Assembly (NCBI RefSeq): GCF_000826065.2
Contig: NZ_LN623543.1
Span: forward strand, 288,144 to 352,143
DNA: 64,000 nucleotides
Reading direction: 5' to 3'
DNA from: Tessaracoccus massiliensis
GTDB lineage: Bacteria > Actinomycetota > Actinomycetes > Propionibacteriales > Propionibacteriaceae
In this document: positions 7,503-18,087 of the stretch, one piece after another
How the letters are laid out: each line of letters begins with the position of its first letter
Position numbering within the stretch: position 1 is the first letter of the stretch
Program-made: the position numbers and the translations under genes
Notes under the pieces: generated by a model
Databases searched by the model: none
Told to the model about the DNA's origin: nothing
The model's input: only the letters and a program-made list of their open reading frames with translations

Positions 7503-9302
7503 ATGACTGTGATTCGCACCTTTGAGGCCGGCATGCTGCGGGCCGAGCACGTCGGGCAGGAAGTCGTCCTCGCCGGGTGGGTGGCCAAGCGCCGCGACCA
7601 CGGCGGCGTGGCCTTCATCGACCTGCGCGACGCCTCCGGCATCTGCCAGATCGTCGTGCGCGACGAATACCTCGAATCGGCCGGCATCCACGACCTGCGC
7701 AACGAGTTCTGCATCAAGGTCACCGGTGTGGTCGACAAGCGCGACGACGAGAACATCAACCCCAACCTGCCCACCGGCGAGGTTGAGGTGGCCATCCGCG
7801 AGCTCGAGGTGCTGAACTCCGCCGCCCCGCTGCCGTTCCAGATCGACGAGCGCACCACGGTGGGCGAGGACGTCCGCCTCAAGTACCGCTACCTGGATCT
7901 GCGTCGCCCCCGCCAGCACGAAGCGATGGTGCTGCGCTCCAACGTGACCCACACCATCCGCGAGGTGCTCGCGAAGAACGGCTTCTACGACATCGAGACG
8001 CCCACCCTGACCCGCTCGACGCCGGAGGGTGCCCGCGACTTCATCGTCCCGGCACGCCTCCACCCCGGCAAGTGGTACGCGCTGCCTCAGAGCCCCCAGC
8101 TGTTCAAGCAGCTGCTCATGGTGGGCGGTATGGAGCGCTACTACCAGATCGCGCGCTGCTACCGCGACGAGGACTTCCGCGCCGACCGCCAGCCCGAGTT
8201 CACCCAGCTCGACATCGAGATGAGCTTCGTCGACCAGGACGACGTGATCTCGCTGTCCGAGGAGGTCATGGCCGCCTGCTGGCGCCTCATCGGCGTGGAA
8301 CTGCCCACCCCGATGCCGCGCATCACCTGGCACGACGCGATGGACAACTACGGCTCCGACAAGCCGGACCTCCGCTTCGACCTGAAGATCCGCGAGCTCA
8401 CCGAGTACTTCAAGGACACCCCGTTCCGCGTGTTCCAGAACGAGTACGTGGGCGGAGTCGTCATGCCCGGCGGCGCCTCGTTGCCGCGCCGCCAGTTCGA
8501 TGCCTGGCAGGAGTGGGCCAAGCAGCGCGGCGCCCGCGGCCTGGCCTACATCACCATCGGCGAGGACGGCACCCTGGGCGGCCCCGTCGCCAAGAACCTG
8601 TCTGACGCAGAGCGCGACGGCATCGCCGCGGCCATGGACGCCAACCCGGGCGACGCGATCTTCTTCGCCGCCGGCAAGCGCGAGCAGTCCCAGGAACTCC
8701 TCGGTGCCGCCCGCCTCGAGATCGGGCACCGCACCGGTCTGATCAACGAGGACGAGTGGAGCTTCGTCTGGGTGGTCGACGCGCCCATGTTCAAGTCCAC
8801 CGAGGCCGCCGAAGCCTCGGGCGACGTCGCCGTCGGCGGCGGCAAGTGGACGGCCGTGCACCACGCGTTCACCGCACCCACGCCCGAGAGCATGGACACC
8901 TTCGACACGGATCCCGGCTCGGCGCTCAGCTACGGCTACGACTTCGTCTGCAACGGCAACGAGGTGGGCGGCGGCTCGATCCGCATCCACCGCCGCGACG
9001 TGCAGGAGCGCGTGTTCAAGGTGATGGGCATCTCGGAGGAAGAGGCGCAGGAGAAGTTCGGCTTCCTGCTGGAGGCCTTCAGCTTCGGTGCCCCTCCGCA
9101 CGGCGGCATCGCGTTCGGCCTCGACCGCCTCGTCATGCTGCTGGGCGGCTTCGACACCATCCGCGACGTCATCGCCTTCCCGAAGAGCGGCGGCGGCTTC
9201 GATCCGCTCACCGAGGCCCCGGCCGAGATCGACCCGAAGCAGCGCAAGGAAGCCGGCGTCGATTTCAAGCCCGAGCCGAAGGACGCCGAAGTCACGTCGT
9301 GA
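7503..9302 (+). CDS. aspS: aspartate--tRNA ligase
   Basis: This class IIb synthetase charges tRNA-Asp and, at 599 residues, has the usual bacterial length. An N-terminal OB-fold anticodon-binding domain (about 1-110, [19 protein letters not shown]) is followed by motif 1 and motif 2 ([20 protein letters not shown] near 217). The bacterial GAD insertion lies in the middle, and motif 3 ([15 protein letters not shown]) is near 538. Whether it discriminates Asp from Asn tRNA cannot be told here. The ATG at 7503 follows TAGATAGGGAA, which could serve as -10 or weak ribosome-binding site. The stop overlaps the rarA start by 4 bp (GTGA), so both are translated from one message. Confidence 0.97.
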   Translation: MTVIRTFEAGMLRAEHVGQEVVLAGWVAKRRDHGGVAFIDLRDASGICQIVVRDEYLESAGIHDLRNEFCIKVTGVVDKRDDENINPNLPTGEVEVAIRELEVLNSAAPLPFQIDERTTVGEDVRLKYRYLDLRRPRQHEAMVLRSNVTHTIREVLAKNGFYDIETPTLTRSTPEGARDFIVPARLHPGKWYALPQSPQLFKQLLMVGGMERYYQIARCYRDEDFRADRQPEFTQLDIEMSFVDQDDVISLSEEVMAACWRLIGVELPTPMPRITWHDAMDNYGSDKPDLRFDLKIRELTEYFKDTPFRVFQNEYVGGVVMPGGASLPRRQFDAWQEWAKQRGARGLAYITIGEDGTLGGPVAKNLSDAERDGIAAAMDANPGDAIFFAAGKREQSQELLGAARLEIGHRTGLINEDEWSFVWVVDAPMFKSTEAAEASGDVAVGGGKWTAVHHAFTAPTPESMDTFDTDPGSALSYGYDFVCNGNEVGGGSIRIHRRDVQERVFKVMGISEEEAQEKFGFLLEAFSFGAPPHGGIAFGLDRLVMLLGGFDTIRDVIAFPKSGGGFDPLTEAPAEIDPKQRKEAGVDFKPEPKDAEVTS

Positions 9303-10660
9303 GCTACGACCTGTTCGGCAACCTCGACCCCGAGCCCGCACAGCGGGGCGGGTCGTTGACCGACGCCCACAACCCGCAGGCGCCGCTGGCCGTCCGGCTC
9401 CGTCCCAGGACCCTGGACGAGATCGTCGGCCAGCAGCACCTGCTGGCGCCGGGCTCGCCTCTTCGGCGGCTCGCCGACGGGCAGCCCATGTCGGTGTTCC
9501 TCTGGGGGCCGCCCGGGGTGGGGAAGACCACCATCGCGTCGGTGGTCTCGCAGGCCACGAAGCGACGCTTCGTCGAACTCTCCGCGGTGACCGCCGGCGT
9601 CAAGGAGGTCCGCGCCGAGCTCACCGAGGCCAAGCGGGAACTGGCCCGCGGCAACGCCACCGTCCTGTTCGTAGACGAGGTGCACCGCTTCTCCAAGGCG
9701 CAACAGGACGTGCTCCTGCCCGCCGTGGAGAACCGCCTCGTCACGCTGATCGCGGCCACGACGGAGAACCCGAGCTTCTCGGTGATCTCGCCACTCCTGT
9801 CCCGTTCGCTCCTGCTGCGCCTTCAGCCGCTCACCAACGACGACCTCTCGGCCCTGCTGGACCGCGCGTTGACCGATGAACGCGGCGTCGCCCGCACAGA
9901 CGGCAGCCCGTTCGAACTTGGCGACGACGCCCGCGAACTCATCCTGCGCCTCGCCGGGGGAGACGCCCGCCGGGCGCTGACCTACCTCGAGGAGTCCGCA
10001 GCGGCTGCGGATGCCAAGGATCAGGGCGTGATCGATCTGGCCTCGGTCGAATCCTCGGCCGACCGCGCGGCGGTGCGCTACGACAAGGACGGCGACCAGC
10101 ACTACGACGTCATCTCCGCCTTCATCAAATCCATCCGCGGCTCCGACGTGGACGCCTCCCTGCATTACCTGGCCCGCATGCTGGAAGCGGGGGAGGACCC
10201 CCGCTTCATCGCGCGGCGCCTGATGATCTCGGCCTCCGAAGACATCGGCATGGCAGCCAGCGGTGTGCTGCAGACCTGCGTGGCCGCCGCCCAGGCGGTG
10301 CAGCTACTGGGGATGCCGGAGGCGCGCATCACGCTGGCGCACGCCACCGTCGCCGCCGCCACGGCGCCGAAGTCGAACGCCGCCTACCTGGCCATCGGGG
10401 AGGCCATAGCAGACATCCGCGCGGGCAAGGGCGGCCTCGTGCCGCCGCACCTGCGCGACGCCCATTACGCCGGAGCGGAGAAGCTCGGCCACGGCGAGGG
10501 GTACAAGTACGCCCACGACTATCCGCACGGCGTGGCACCCCAGGTGTATCTGCCCGACGACCTCGCCGGCACCCGGTACTACAGGCCGACGGACCACGGC
10601 CAGGAAGCCGCGATCGCGGAGCGCGTGGCGGCGCTACGGGCGCTGCTGGGCGACGGGTGA
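9299..10660 (+). CDS. rarA: replication-associated recombination protein A (AAA+ ATPase)
   Basis: This MgsA/RarA-type AAA+ protein acts at stalled replication forks. The 453 residues match the family. Walker [11 protein letters not shown] lies near residue 71, Walker [16 protein letters not shown] near 122, sensor 1 ATTENPSF near 150, and the MgsA C-terminal tetramerisation region covers about 260-440. The N-terminal SYDLFGNL is usual for actinobacterial members. The start GTG at 9299 overlaps the aspS stop in GTGA, which supports translational coupling; longer frames upstream read antisense-like sequence inside aspS and are not used. Confidence 0.95.
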   Translation: MSYDLFGNLDPEPAQRGGSLTDAHNPQAPLAVRLRPRTLDEIVGQQHLLAPGSPLRRLADGQPMSVFLWGPPGVGKTTIASVVSQATKRRFVELSAVTAGVKEVRAELTEAKRELARGNATVLFVDEVHRFSKAQQDVLLPAVENRLVTLIAATTENPSFSVISPLLSRSLLLRLQPLTNDDLSALLDRALTDERGVARTDGSPFELGDDARELILRLAGGDARRALTYLEESAAAADAKDQGVIDLASVESSADRAAVRYDKDGDQHYDVISAFIKSIRGSDVDASLHYLARMLEAGEDPRFIARRLMISASEDIGMAASGVLQTCVAAAQAVQLLGMPEARITLAHATVAAATAPKSNAAYLAIGEAIADIRAGKGGLVPPHLRDAHYAGAEKLGHGEGYKYAHDYPHGVAPQVYLPDDLAGTRYYRPTDHGQEAAIAERVAALRALLGDG

Positions 10661-10668
10661 GTCTCGGC

Positions 10669-10674
10669 TAGAGT
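10669..10674 (+). promoter_or_regulatory. putative -10 box for leaderless DUF948 gene
   Basis: TAGAGT ends 7 nt before the ATG at 10682 without a ribosome-binding site. It lies only 8 bp after the rarA stop and would start a separate transcript for the DUF948-DUF6167-alaS genes. Confidence 0.5.
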
Positions 10675-10681
10675 TACGCCC

Positions 10682-11062
10682 ATGACGCTCATGACTGTTG
10701 GAGAGATCGCGGGCCTACTCGCCGCGGTCGCAGCGTGCGTATTCGTGGCCCTGGCCGCGGTGCCGCTGCTTAAGGCGGGCCGCGCGCTCGACGAGGTGCG
10801 CACCGTCGTGCGTGACCTCGGCACCCATTCGACGCCCGTGCTGCAGGAACTCAAGGGCGCCGTGGCCGCCACCAACACTGAGTTGGCCAAGCTGACCGTG
10901 GTCACCGATGACGCCTCGAAGATCACCGCCAACGCCAACGTCGTCACCGAGAACGCCGCCCACCTATCTACACTGTTCACCGCCACGCTGGGCGGGCCGT
11001 TGATCAAGACGGCCGCCTTCAGCCACGGCGTGCGCCGCGCACTCAAGGGGCGTCGCGCATGA
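10682..11062 (+). CDS. DUF948 family membrane-anchored protein
   Basis: The 126-residue protein has one N-terminal transmembrane helix (about 7-30, GEIAGLLAAVAACVFVALAAVPLL). A helical, heptad-like region with Thr/Asn-rich positions follows, as in DUF948 proteins, which are found beside alaS in many actinobacteria. The function is unknown; an envelope or scaffold role is only inferred from the topology. It overlaps the next gene by 4 bp (ATGA). The start is probably leaderless, see the TAGAGT box at 10669. Confidence 0.85.
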   Translation: MTLMTVGEIAGLLAAVAACVFVALAAVPLLKAGRALDEVRTVVRDLGTHSTPVLQELKGAVAATNTELAKLTVVTDDASKITANANVVTENAAHLSTLFTATLGGPLIKTAAFSHGVRRALKGRRA

Positions 11063-11286
11063 GCCGCTTCTTCTGGTTGCTCGTGGGAGCAGGCCTCACC
11101 GTCTTCCTCATGCAGCGCGGCAAGGAACTGTTGTTCAGGTTCACCCCGCGCGGCATCGCCGAGAACGTAGAGAAGAAGGGGCACGAGACCGCCGCCACCG
11201 TCGGCGACTTCGTGGCCACCTTCCGCCACGCCATGGCCGAACGCGAGGCCGAACTGCGTCGCGAACTCGACCTCCCCAAGAACTGA
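11059..11286 (+). CDS. small membrane-associated protein (DUF6167-like)
   Basis: The 75-residue protein has a short N-terminal hydrophobic helix (FFWLLVGAGLTVFLM) and a charged helical tail ending in AEREAELRRELDLPKN. It is always small and placed between the DUF948 gene and alaS in related genomes, as far as I recall. No function is known. It overlaps the DUF948 gene by 4 bp and ends 31 bp before alaS, so co-expression is likely. Confidence 0.8.
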   Translation: MSRFFWLLVGAGLTVFLMQRGKELLFRFTPRGIAENVEKKGHETAATVGDFVATFRHAMAEREAELRRELDLPKN

Positions 11287-11317
11287 CTCCGCACACCATC
11301 GCTAGGAACCCCATCAC

Positions 11318-13969
11318 ATGAAGACCTCCGAGATCCGGAGCCGGTTCGTCGACTTCTTCGCGCGCAACGGTCACGAGATCGTGCCCAGCGCCTCGCTGCT
11401 CTACAACGACCCCACGCTGCTGTTCGTCAACGCCGGCATGGTGCCGTTCAAGCCGTACTTCCTCGGCGATGAGCCGGCCCCGTACAAGCGCGCTGTGAGC
11501 TCCCAGAAGTGCGTGCGCACCCTCGACATCGACGAGGTGGGCAAGACCACGCGCCACGGCACGTTCTTCCAGATGCTGGGCAACTTCGCGTTCGGCGACT
11601 ACTTCAAGGAAGGCGCCATCAACTTCGCCTGGGAACTAATCACGGGCTCCGAGGCCGACGGCGGCTGGGGCTTCGACGCCGACAAGGTGTGGGTGACCGC
11701 GCTGCACGGCGACCAGGAGACCATCGACCTGTGGCAGAAGGCCGGCATCCCGCGCGAGCGCATCCAGGAACGCGGGCTCAAGGACAACTACTGGCACATG
11801 GGCGTGCCCGGGCCGGGCGGGCCGTGCTCGGAGATCTACATCGACCGCGGCCCTGAGTTCGGCCCCGATGGCGGCCCCGAAGCCGACGAGGACCGCTTCC
11901 TCGAGATCTGGAACCTCGTCTTCCAGCAGGAAGAACTCTCCGAGGTGCGCCGCAAGGACGACTTCGACGTGCTGCGCCCCCTGCCGTCGAGGAACATCGA
12001 CACCGGCTCCGGCCTCGAGCGCGTCGCCTACCTGAAGCAGGGCAAGGCGAACATGTACGAGATCGACGAGGTCTACCCCGTCATCGCGAAGGCCTCCGAG
12101 CTCTCCGGCAAGACCTATGGCGCCGATGACGTCGACGACGTGCGCTTCCGCGTGGTCGCCGACCACGTGCGTTCCGGCCTGATGCTGATGACCGACGGCG
12201 TCACGCCCGGCAACGAGGCCCGCGGCTACGTGCTGCGCCGCCTGCTGCGCCGCGTGGTGCGCGCCATGCGCCTGTTGGGCGTGGGGGACCCGGTGCTGCA
12301 GGAACTGCTGCCGGTCTCGAAGGCCGCGATGCTGGCATCCTTCCCGGAGATCGACGAGAACTGGTCCCGCGTGTCCCAGCTCGCCTACGCGGAGGAGGAG
12401 TCCTTCCGTCGCACCCTGCAGGCGGGCACCGTCATGTTCGACACCGCCGTCGGTGAGGTCAAGCAGGGTCAGGCGAAGACGCTGCCCGGCGAGAAGGCCT
12501 TCCAGCTGCACGACACCTACGGCTTCCCGATCGACCTCACCATGGAGATGGCCGAGGAGCAGGGCCTGGCGGTGGACCGCGCGAAGTTCGACGAGCTCAT
12601 GAAGGAGCAGAAGGAGCGCGCCCGCGCCGATGCCAAGGCGAAGAAGGGCGGCACCGCCTCGATGGAGGCCTACCGCCAGCTCCGCGACAAGGGCGAGGTG
12701 CCGTTCCTGGGGTACACGGACCTCGACGTCGCCACCACCGTGCGCGGCATCATCGCCGACGGCGTGGCCACGGATCGTGCCGAGGACGGCAGCACCGTCG
12801 AGATCGTCCTGGCCGAGACACCGTTCTACGCGGAGGCCGGCGGCCAGGACGCTGACCGCGGCACCATCGTCGGCGACGGCTTCCAGCTCGAGGTGCTCGA
12901 CGTGCAGAAGCCCGTGCCCGGGCTGGTCGTGCACCGCGTGCAGGTGCTCGGCGAACTGCCCGTGGGGGCGCAGGTCGACGCCCGCGTCGACGCCGCCGCC
13001 CGCCACGGCGCCTGCCAGGCCCACACCGCCACCCACATCGTGCACGCCGCGCTGCGCGAACTGGTGGGTTCCAACGCGACGCAGGCGGGCTCGTACAACA
13101 AGCCCGGCTACATGCGCTTCGACTTCTCCTCGCCCCAGGGCCTCTCGGATCAGCTCAAGGCCGAGGTGGAGGCCAAGGCCAACGAGGCGATCATCGCCAA
13201 CTTCGCCGTCACGGCGCAGGAGATGAAGCTCGAGGACGCCAAGGCGCTCGGCGCCATGGCCATGTTCGGCGAGAAGTACCCGCCGATGGTGCGCATGGTG
13301 GAGCTGGCCGGACCCTGGTCCCGCGAGCTGTGCGGCGGCACCCACGTGGCCACCACGGCAGAGATCGGCGTGCTGAACCTGCTCAGCGAGTCCTCCATCG
13401 GCTCCGGCGTGCGGCGCGTGGAGGCGCTGGTCAGCACCGATGCGTTCGCCAAGTTCGCCGCCGAGCGCGCCCTGGTCAACCAGCTCACCGACACGCTGCG
13501 CGTGCAGCCCGACAACCTCGTGGGCCGCATCGAGAAGCTTGTCGCCCAACTCAAGGACGCCGAGAAGACCATCGCCAAGCTGCAGTCCGAGAAGCTGCTC
13601 GCCGGGGCAGCCTCGCTCGTGGACCGCGCCGTCGACGTCAACGGCGTGCGCTTCCTCGGCGTGGAGACGCCTGGAGTGGGGGGCAACGACCTGCGCACCC
13701 TCGCCCTCGACCTGCGCGAGAGGCTGGGCAGCGAACCGGCCGTCGTCGCCCTGGTGGGTGGCGCCGAGAAGCCCACGGCGATCGTGGCCACCAACGAGGC
13801 AGCACGTGGCCTCGGGCTGGGCGCCGGCCGCCTGATCGGCGTGGCCTGCGCCGCGCTGGGCGGCAAGGGCGGCGGCAAGGACGACCTTGCCCAGGGCGGC
13901 GGCACCGACGCGTCCGCGGCCCCGCAGGCTGTGGCGGCGGTGCGCACTGCGCTGGAGGAGCGTGCCTGA
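11318..13969 (+). CDS. alaS: alanine--tRNA ligase
   Basis: This class II synthetase charges tRNA-Ala and clears mis-charged Ser/Gly. The 883 residues are full length. The catalytic domain opens with SEIRSRFVDFFARNGHEIVPSAS. The editing domain carries HTATHIVHAAL near 566 and CGGTHVATTAEIG near 671, which together supply the His/Cys zinc ligands. The C-terminal C-Ala domain with the GGGKDDLAQGGG loop is present. The 3' end overlaps ruvX by 8 bp. Confidence 0.97.
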   Translation: MKTSEIRSRFVDFFARNGHEIVPSASLLYNDPTLLFVNAGMVPFKPYFLGDEPAPYKRAVSSQKCVRTLDIDEVGKTTRHGTFFQMLGNFAFGDYFKEGAINFAWELITGSEADGGWGFDADKVWVTALHGDQETIDLWQKAGIPRERIQERGLKDNYWHMGVPGPGGPCSEIYIDRGPEFGPDGGPEADEDRFLEIWNLVFQQEELSEVRRKDDFDVLRPLPSRNIDTGSGLERVAYLKQGKANMYEIDEVYPVIAKASELSGKTYGADDVDDVRFRVVADHVRSGLMLMTDGVTPGNEARGYVLRRLLRRVVRAMRLLGVGDPVLQELLPVSKAAMLASFPEIDENWSRVSQLAYAEEESFRRTLQAGTVMFDTAVGEVKQGQAKTLPGEKAFQLHDTYGFPIDLTMEMAEEQGLAVDRAKFDELMKEQKERARADAKAKKGGTASMEAYRQLRDKGEVPFLGYTDLDVATTVRGIIADGVATDRAEDGSTVEIVLAETPFYAEAGGQDADRGTIVGDGFQLEVLDVQKPVPGLVVHRVQVLGELPVGAQVDARVDAAARHGACQAHTATHIVHAALRELVGSNATQAGSYNKPGYMRFDFSSPQGLSDQLKAEVEAKANEAIIANFAVTAQEMKLEDAKALGAMAMFGEKYPPMVRMVELAGPWSRELCGGTHVATTAEIGVLNLLSESSIGSGVRRVEALVSTDAFAKFAAERALVNQLTDTLRVQPDNLVGRIEKLVAQLKDAEKTIAKLQSEKLLAGAASLVDRAVDVNGVRFLGVETPGVGGNDLRTLALDLRERLGSEPAVVALVGGAEKPTAIVATNEAARGLGLGAGRLIGVACAALGGKGGGKDDLAQGGGTDASAAPQAVAAVRTALEERA

Positions 13970-14423
13970 CGGCGCGCGCCTCGGCATCGACTGGGGCAAG
14001 GCGAGGATCGGGGTCGCGGCGTGCAACGCCGGGGTCTCCTTCGCCTACCCCGTCGAGACCGTGCAGGCCGGAACGGACGAGTTGCGGAGGTTGGCGGCCA
14101 TCGTCGCCGAGTACGAGCCGGCCGTGGTCTACGTCGGGCTGCCCCTCACCCTGGCCGGAGAGCGGAGCTTCGCCGCCACCTTCGTGCGCGAGAAGGCCGC
14201 GCAGTTGGCCCGAGCGATCCCTGCGACACGCGTGCGGCTCATCGACGAGAGAATGAGCACGGCTACGGCATCGCGTAGTCTGGGCGATGCAGGACGCCGC
14301 GCCAAGCAACAGCGCAAGGTCATCGACCAGGCAGCGGCCGTGGAGATTCTGCAACGTGCGCTCGACGCTGAGGGGCGTACCGGAGATGTCGTCGGAGAAC
14401 CTGTAGAACTGGAGGCGGAGTGA
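13962..14423 (+). CDS. ruvX: putative pre-16S rRNA nuclease / Holliday junction resolvase-like RuvX (YqgF)
   Basis: This RNase H-fold protein (153 residues) belongs to the family that processes the 5' end of pre-16S rRNA in E. coli. The first catalytic Asp is in GIDWGKARIGVA, and LPLTLAGE and IDERMSTATASRSL carry the other conserved sites. GTG at 13962 is chosen: it gives the short N-terminus VPDGARLGIDWG and overlaps the alaS end by 8 bp. The longer frame upstream translates alaS DNA out of frame. Its end overlaps the mltG start by 4 bp. Confidence 0.93.
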   Translation: MPDGARLGIDWGKARIGVAACNAGVSFAYPVETVQAGTDELRRLAAIVAEYEPAVVYVGLPLTLAGERSFAATFVREKAAQLARAIPATRVRLIDERMSTATASRSLGDAGRRAKQQRKVIDQAAAVEILQRALDAEGRTGDVVGEPVELEAE

Positions 14424-15553
14424 GCGCGAAGTTCACAGACAACGATGGGCGCCTGAACTGGCGCCGCCTGGGCTACTACGCCCGCAGCGCCTTCGCGGTG
14501 CTGCTGTCGGCGGCCGTGCTGATAGGTGGCGGCTGGTTCATCTACTCGAAGGCCAACGAGGCCTACGTGTCCTGGCGCACAGCGGATGACTACATCGGTG
14601 AGGGCACGGGCGAAGAAGTCCAGATCATGATCCCCCGAGGCGCAGGCGCCTCGGATGTGGGGGTCCTGCTGATGGAGGCGGACGTGGTGAAGTCCGCGGG
14701 CACGTTCCGCAAGGTCGCCACCCGCAGCGGCAAGTGGGACCAGGTGCAGTCCGGCAGGTTCAAGCTCACCAAGCAGATCCCGGCGGAGACAGCGCTCGAC
14801 ATGCTGCTCGACCCCGAGAACGCGGTGCGCCTGATGGTGACCTTCCCCGAGGGCCTGGCCGCCCAGCGGCAGTGGGCCATCATGGACCGCGCGGCCAACG
14901 CCGACATCGGCCTCACCGCCGCAGACATGGCGGAAGCCGCGTCGGATACCAGCATCTACCAGGCGCTCCCCGGCTACGCCAACGGCGAGCTCGAAGGATT
15001 CCTGTTCCCCTCCACCTACGAGGTGGGGGAGCCCGCCGTGGCCTCCCACCTGATCGGCACCCAGATCGGCCAGTTCAACCGCATCGCCGAGAAACTCGAA
15101 CTCGTGGAGGGCGCGCAGGCTCTGGGCACCACCCCGCGCAACATCGTGACCACCGCGTCCATCATCGCCGCCGAGGTCAACAACCCTGACGATCAGCCGA
15201 TGGTGGCACGGGTCATCTACAACCGCATCAACCAGGGGATGCCGCTGCAGATGGACTCCACCGTGCACTACGCGGTGCAGGACTGGGGCACGGTCTCCAC
15301 CACCGCCGAGCAGCGCGCCAACCCCTCGCCCTACAACACGTACGTGCACAAGGGCTACCCGCCGGGCCCCATCACCAACCCCGGCGAGAGCGCCCTCAAC
15401 GCGGCGCTCAACCCGGCGGAGACCGATGCGCTCTTCTTCGTCACCGTGAACCTCGACACGGGCGAGACCAAATTCGCCGCCACCATCGAGGAGCACAACG
15501 CCAACGTGGCCGAGTACCAGGCATGGTGCCAGGCCAACACCGGCCGCTGCTGA
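14420..15553 (+). CDS. mltG: endolytic transglycosylase MltG (YceG-like)
   Basis: This inner-membrane enzyme cleaves nascent glycan strands and helps set peptidoglycan chain length. It has 377 residues with a short cytoplasmic N-terminus, one transmembrane helix (about 20-45, SAFAVLLSAAVLIGGGWFIY), a LysM-like domain and the YceG catalytic domain. GELEGFLFPSTYEV includes the expected catalytic Glu. GTG at 14420 follows GGAGGCG and overlaps the ruvX stop. It is followed by aroE in a TGATG overlap, so cell-wall and shikimate genes share this transcript. Confidence 0.94.
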   Translation: MSAKFTDNDGRLNWRRLGYYARSAFAVLLSAAVLIGGGWFIYSKANEAYVSWRTADDYIGEGTGEEVQIMIPRGAGASDVGVLLMEADVVKSAGTFRKVATRSGKWDQVQSGRFKLTKQIPAETALDMLLDPENAVRLMVTFPEGLAAQRQWAIMDRAANADIGLTAADMAEAASDTSIYQALPGYANGELEGFLFPSTYEVGEPAVASHLIGTQIGQFNRIAEKLELVEGAQALGTTPRNIVTTASIIAAEVNNPDDQPMVARVIYNRINQGMPLQMDSTVHYAVQDWGTVSTTAEQRANPSPYNTYVHKGYPPGPITNPGESALNAALNPAETDALFFVTVNLDTGETKFAATIEEHNANVAEYQAWCQANTGRC

Positions 15554-16374
15554 TGGGCGGCCGCTACCGGGCCGCGCTCATCGGCGACCCGGCCGCCCAC
15601 TCCCTCTCCCCGGCCATCCACCACGCCGGCTACCAGGCCAATGGCCTCGTATGGCGCTACGACGCCGTCACCGTGCCGCCGGAGGAGCTCGACGGCTTCG
15701 TGCGGGCGCGCCTCGACGACCCGGCGTGGGCCGGGCTCAGCGTGACGGCCCCGCACAAGGAGGCCATCCTCGGCTACGGCGAAGCCGACGAGCCCACCCG
15801 GCTGGTGGGCGGCGGCAACACGCTGGTCTTCGGTGCGGAGCCTAAGGTCTACAACACCGACGTGCCCGGTTTCGTCCGTGCCTGGCGGGCCCACGGCCTC
15901 GACGCGCCTCGCTCGGCGGCCATCCTGGGTAACGGCGCGACGGCGCGCTCCCTGGTGCTCGCATTGGCCGGCTTGGAAGCCCGCGAAGTGGTGATCCTGG
16001 CCAGGCACCCCGAGCGGGCAGGAGCCATCGTCGACCTGGCGCAGATGCTGGGCCTGTACGCAGAGGTGAAGGTACTGGGGGAGAGCCCCGGCCCGGTTGA
16101 CCTGGTGGCCAGCACCATCCCCGCAGATGCCACCGCCGCCCACGCCGCGCCCCTCGTGGCCGAATCGCGCGTCGTCTTCGACGCCGTCTATGATCCCTGG
16201 CCCACGCCGCTGGGCACCGCCGCTGAGGAGGCCGGGCGGTTCTCGCTCAACGGGCTCGACCTGCTGGCCGGCCAGGCGGTGGACCAGTTCTACCTGTTGA
16301 CCGGCCACCAGGTGACGTTTGAGGCGTGCCGTTCGGCTGCCGGGCGGGAGCTCCGGCGCCGCGCCGGACTCTGA
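15553..16374 (+). CDS. aroE: shikimate dehydrogenase
   Basis: The enzyme reduces 3-dehydroshikimate to shikimate with NADPH in the cytoplasm. The 273 residues begin with the substrate-binding [27 protein letters not shown] has the catalytic Lys, and NTDVPGF the conserved Asp. A dinucleotide-binding loop NGATARS follows near 125 and [13 protein letters not shown] near the end. ATG 15553 overlaps the mltG stop (TGATG). An in-frame extension upstream lies in mltG and is unlikely to be used. Confidence 0.93.
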   Translation: MGGRYRAALIGDPAAHSLSPAIHHAGYQANGLVWRYDAVTVPPEELDGFVRARLDDPAWAGLSVTAPHKEAILGYGEADEPTRLVGGGNTLVFGAEPKVYNTDVPGFVRAWRAHGLDAPRSAAILGNGATARSLVLALAGLEAREVVILARHPERAGAIVDLAQMLGLYAEVKVLGESPGPVDLVASTIPADATAAHAAPLVAESRVVFDAVYDPWPTPLGTAAEEAGRFSLNGLDLLAGQAVDQFYLLTGHQVTFEACRSAAGRELRRRAGL

Positions 16375-16387
16375 CACAATGGCGCAC

Positions 16388-17584
16388 ATGTTGCGTTACC
16401 TCACGGCCGGTGAATCCCATGGCCAAGCTCTGATCGCCACCATGGAAGGGATCCCCGCGCACGTCCGCGTAGGGACCGGGGAGATCGCTGAGAACCTCCG
16501 CCGGCGCCGGCTGGGCGTCGGGCGTGGCGCCCGGATGAAGTTCGAGGCGGACGAGTTGACGCTGCTGGCCGGCTTCCGGCACGGCGAGACCCTGGGCTCA
16601 CCCATCGCGATCATGATCGGCAACACCGAATGGCCCAAGTGGGACAAGGTAATGGCCCCCGGCGAGGTGGACGAGGCGGAGCTGGCCGCGCTCGCCCGCA
16701 ACGCGAAGCTCACGCGCCCCCGGCCCGGCCACGCGGATCTGGCGGGCATGCAGAAGTACGACTTCGACGAGGCCCGCCCCCTCCTGGAGCGGGCCTCCGC
16801 GCGCGAGACCGCGGCCCGCGTCGCGCTCGGCACCGTCGCCCAGGCTTTCCTGCAGCAGGCCTTCGGCATCACCGTACTCAGCCACGTCGTCGAACTTGGG
16901 CCCGTCCGCGCCACGCGCGAGGACCTGCCCACCATCGACGACCTGCCGGCCATCGACGCCGATCCTGCCCGCTGTTTCGACCCAGAGGCTTCGGCTGCCA
17001 TGCAGGCCGAGGTGGAGGCCTGCCAGAAGGAGGGCGACACCATGGGCGGCGTCGTCGAGGTGCTCGCCTGGGGTCTGCCGCCGGGCCTCGGCTCCCACAC
17101 ACAGGGCGACCGCCGCCTCGACGCGAAGCTCGCCGGCGCTCTGATGGGCATCCAGGCCATCAAGGGCGTGGAGGTGGGCGACGGCTTCGAGCTGGCCCGC
17201 ACCCGCGGCTCCCTTGCCCACGACGAGATCCTGCCCACCGACGGTGGAATCCGCCGCGTATCACACCGCGCGGGTGGCACCGAGGGCGGCATGTCCACCG
17301 GCGAGGTGCTGCGCGTGCGCGCGGCGATGAAGCCCATCGCCACCGTGCCCCGCGCGTTGCGCACCATTGACACCACCACCGGCGAGCCCACCGCCGCGCA
17401 CCACCAGCGCTCCGACGTGTGCGCCGTGCCCGCCGCCGGCGTCGTCGCCGAGGCCATGGTCGCGCTCGTGCTGGCGGAGGTGGCGCTGGAGAAGTTCGGC
17501 GGAGACTCGCTGGGGGAGACCCGCCGCAACTACGAGGCCTACCTCGCCGACGTCGCCGAGCGCGGGCTGGAGATCGGCCGATGA
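16388..17584 (+). CDS. aroC: chorismate synthase
   Basis: This FMN-dependent enzyme makes chorismate from EPSP, the last step of the shikimate pathway. The 398 residues carry the signatures LTAGESHGQ at the N-terminus, [15 protein letters not shown] near 115 and [10 protein letters not shown] near 325. ATG 16388 is chosen for the family N-terminus [12 protein letters not shown]; an ATG at 16379 is also in frame. CACAAT lies 7 nt upstream with no ribosome-binding site, so an internal leaderless start is possible. It overlaps aroK by 4 bp. Confidence 0.96.
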   Translation: MLRYLTAGESHGQALIATMEGIPAHVRVGTGEIAENLRRRRLGVGRGARMKFEADELTLLAGFRHGETLGSPIAIMIGNTEWPKWDKVMAPGEVDEAELAALARNAKLTRPRPGHADLAGMQKYDFDEARPLLERASARETAARVALGTVAQAFLQQAFGITVLSHVVELGPVRATREDLPTIDDLPAIDADPARCFDPEASAAMQAEVEACQKEGDTMGGVVEVLAWGLPPGLGSHTQGDRRLDAKLAGALMGIQAIKGVEVGDGFELARTRGSLAHDEILPTDGGIRRVSHRAGGTEGGMSTGEVLRVRAAMKPIATVPRALRTIDTTTGEPTAAHHQRSDVCAVPAAGVVAEAMVALVLAEVALEKFGGDSLGETRRNYEAYLADVAERGLEIGR

Positions 17585-18087
17585 GCATCGTCATCATCGG
17601 CGCGCCCGGTGCCGGCAAGTCCACCGTCGGCAAGCGCCTGGCGCGCAAGCTCGGCAGGACGTACGTCGACGTGGACCAACGCATCGAAGAGGTCGAGGGC
17701 AAGCCCGTGGCTGAGATCTTCGCCGACGAGGGCGAAGACTACTTCCGCGCGCTCGAGCAGGAGGCCACGCTGGAGCTCCTCGACGCCTTCGACGTGGTCT
17801 CGTTGGGCGGCGGGGCAGTGATGAACCGTGGCATCCGGGAGGCGCTGGAGAACTCGGACCACGAGATCATCTGGCTGAAGGTCTCCATCGGCCAGGCCAC
17901 CCGCCGGGTCGGCATGAACAAGGCACGCCCTCTGCTGCTCGGCAACGTCCGCGGGCGGCTCATCGAACTCCTGCGGGAACGCAACCCCGTCTACGAAGCG
18001 CTCGCCACCCAGATCGTCGAGACCGACGGACGCGGCAGCGTCGAAGTCGCCGATGAACTCGCCGCAGAAAGGGGCGCGGAGCAGTGA
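17581..18087 (+). CDS. aroK: shikimate kinase
   Basis: The kinase phosphorylates shikimate at the 3-hydroxyl with ATP. The 168 residues have a P-loop [15 protein letters not shown] at about 7-21, VDVDQRIEE with the shikimate-binding Asp, and GGGAVMN near 80. ATG 17581 overlaps the aroC stop (ATGA). The 3' end overlaps aroB by 4 bp. The order aroE-aroC-aroK-aroB is a continuous set with no gaps. Confidence 0.95.
   Translation: MSIVIIGAPGAGKSTVGKRLARKLGRTYVDVDQRIEEVEGKPVAEIFADEGEDYFRALEQEATLELLDAFDVVSLGGGAVMNRGIREALENSDHEIIWLKVSIGQATRRVGMNKARPLLLGNVRGRLIELLRERNPVYEALATQIVETDGRGSVEVADELAAERGAEQ

Noticed and set aside
7446-9341. 631-codon minus-strand open frame across aspS
   Set aside because: It covers aspS exactly on the opposite strand and also runs over the divergent promoter; no protein features.
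11636-14026. 796-codon minus-strand open frame across alaS and ruvX
   Set aside because: Antisense shadow of high-GC coding sequence, rich in V/L/G/A/H without domain signature.
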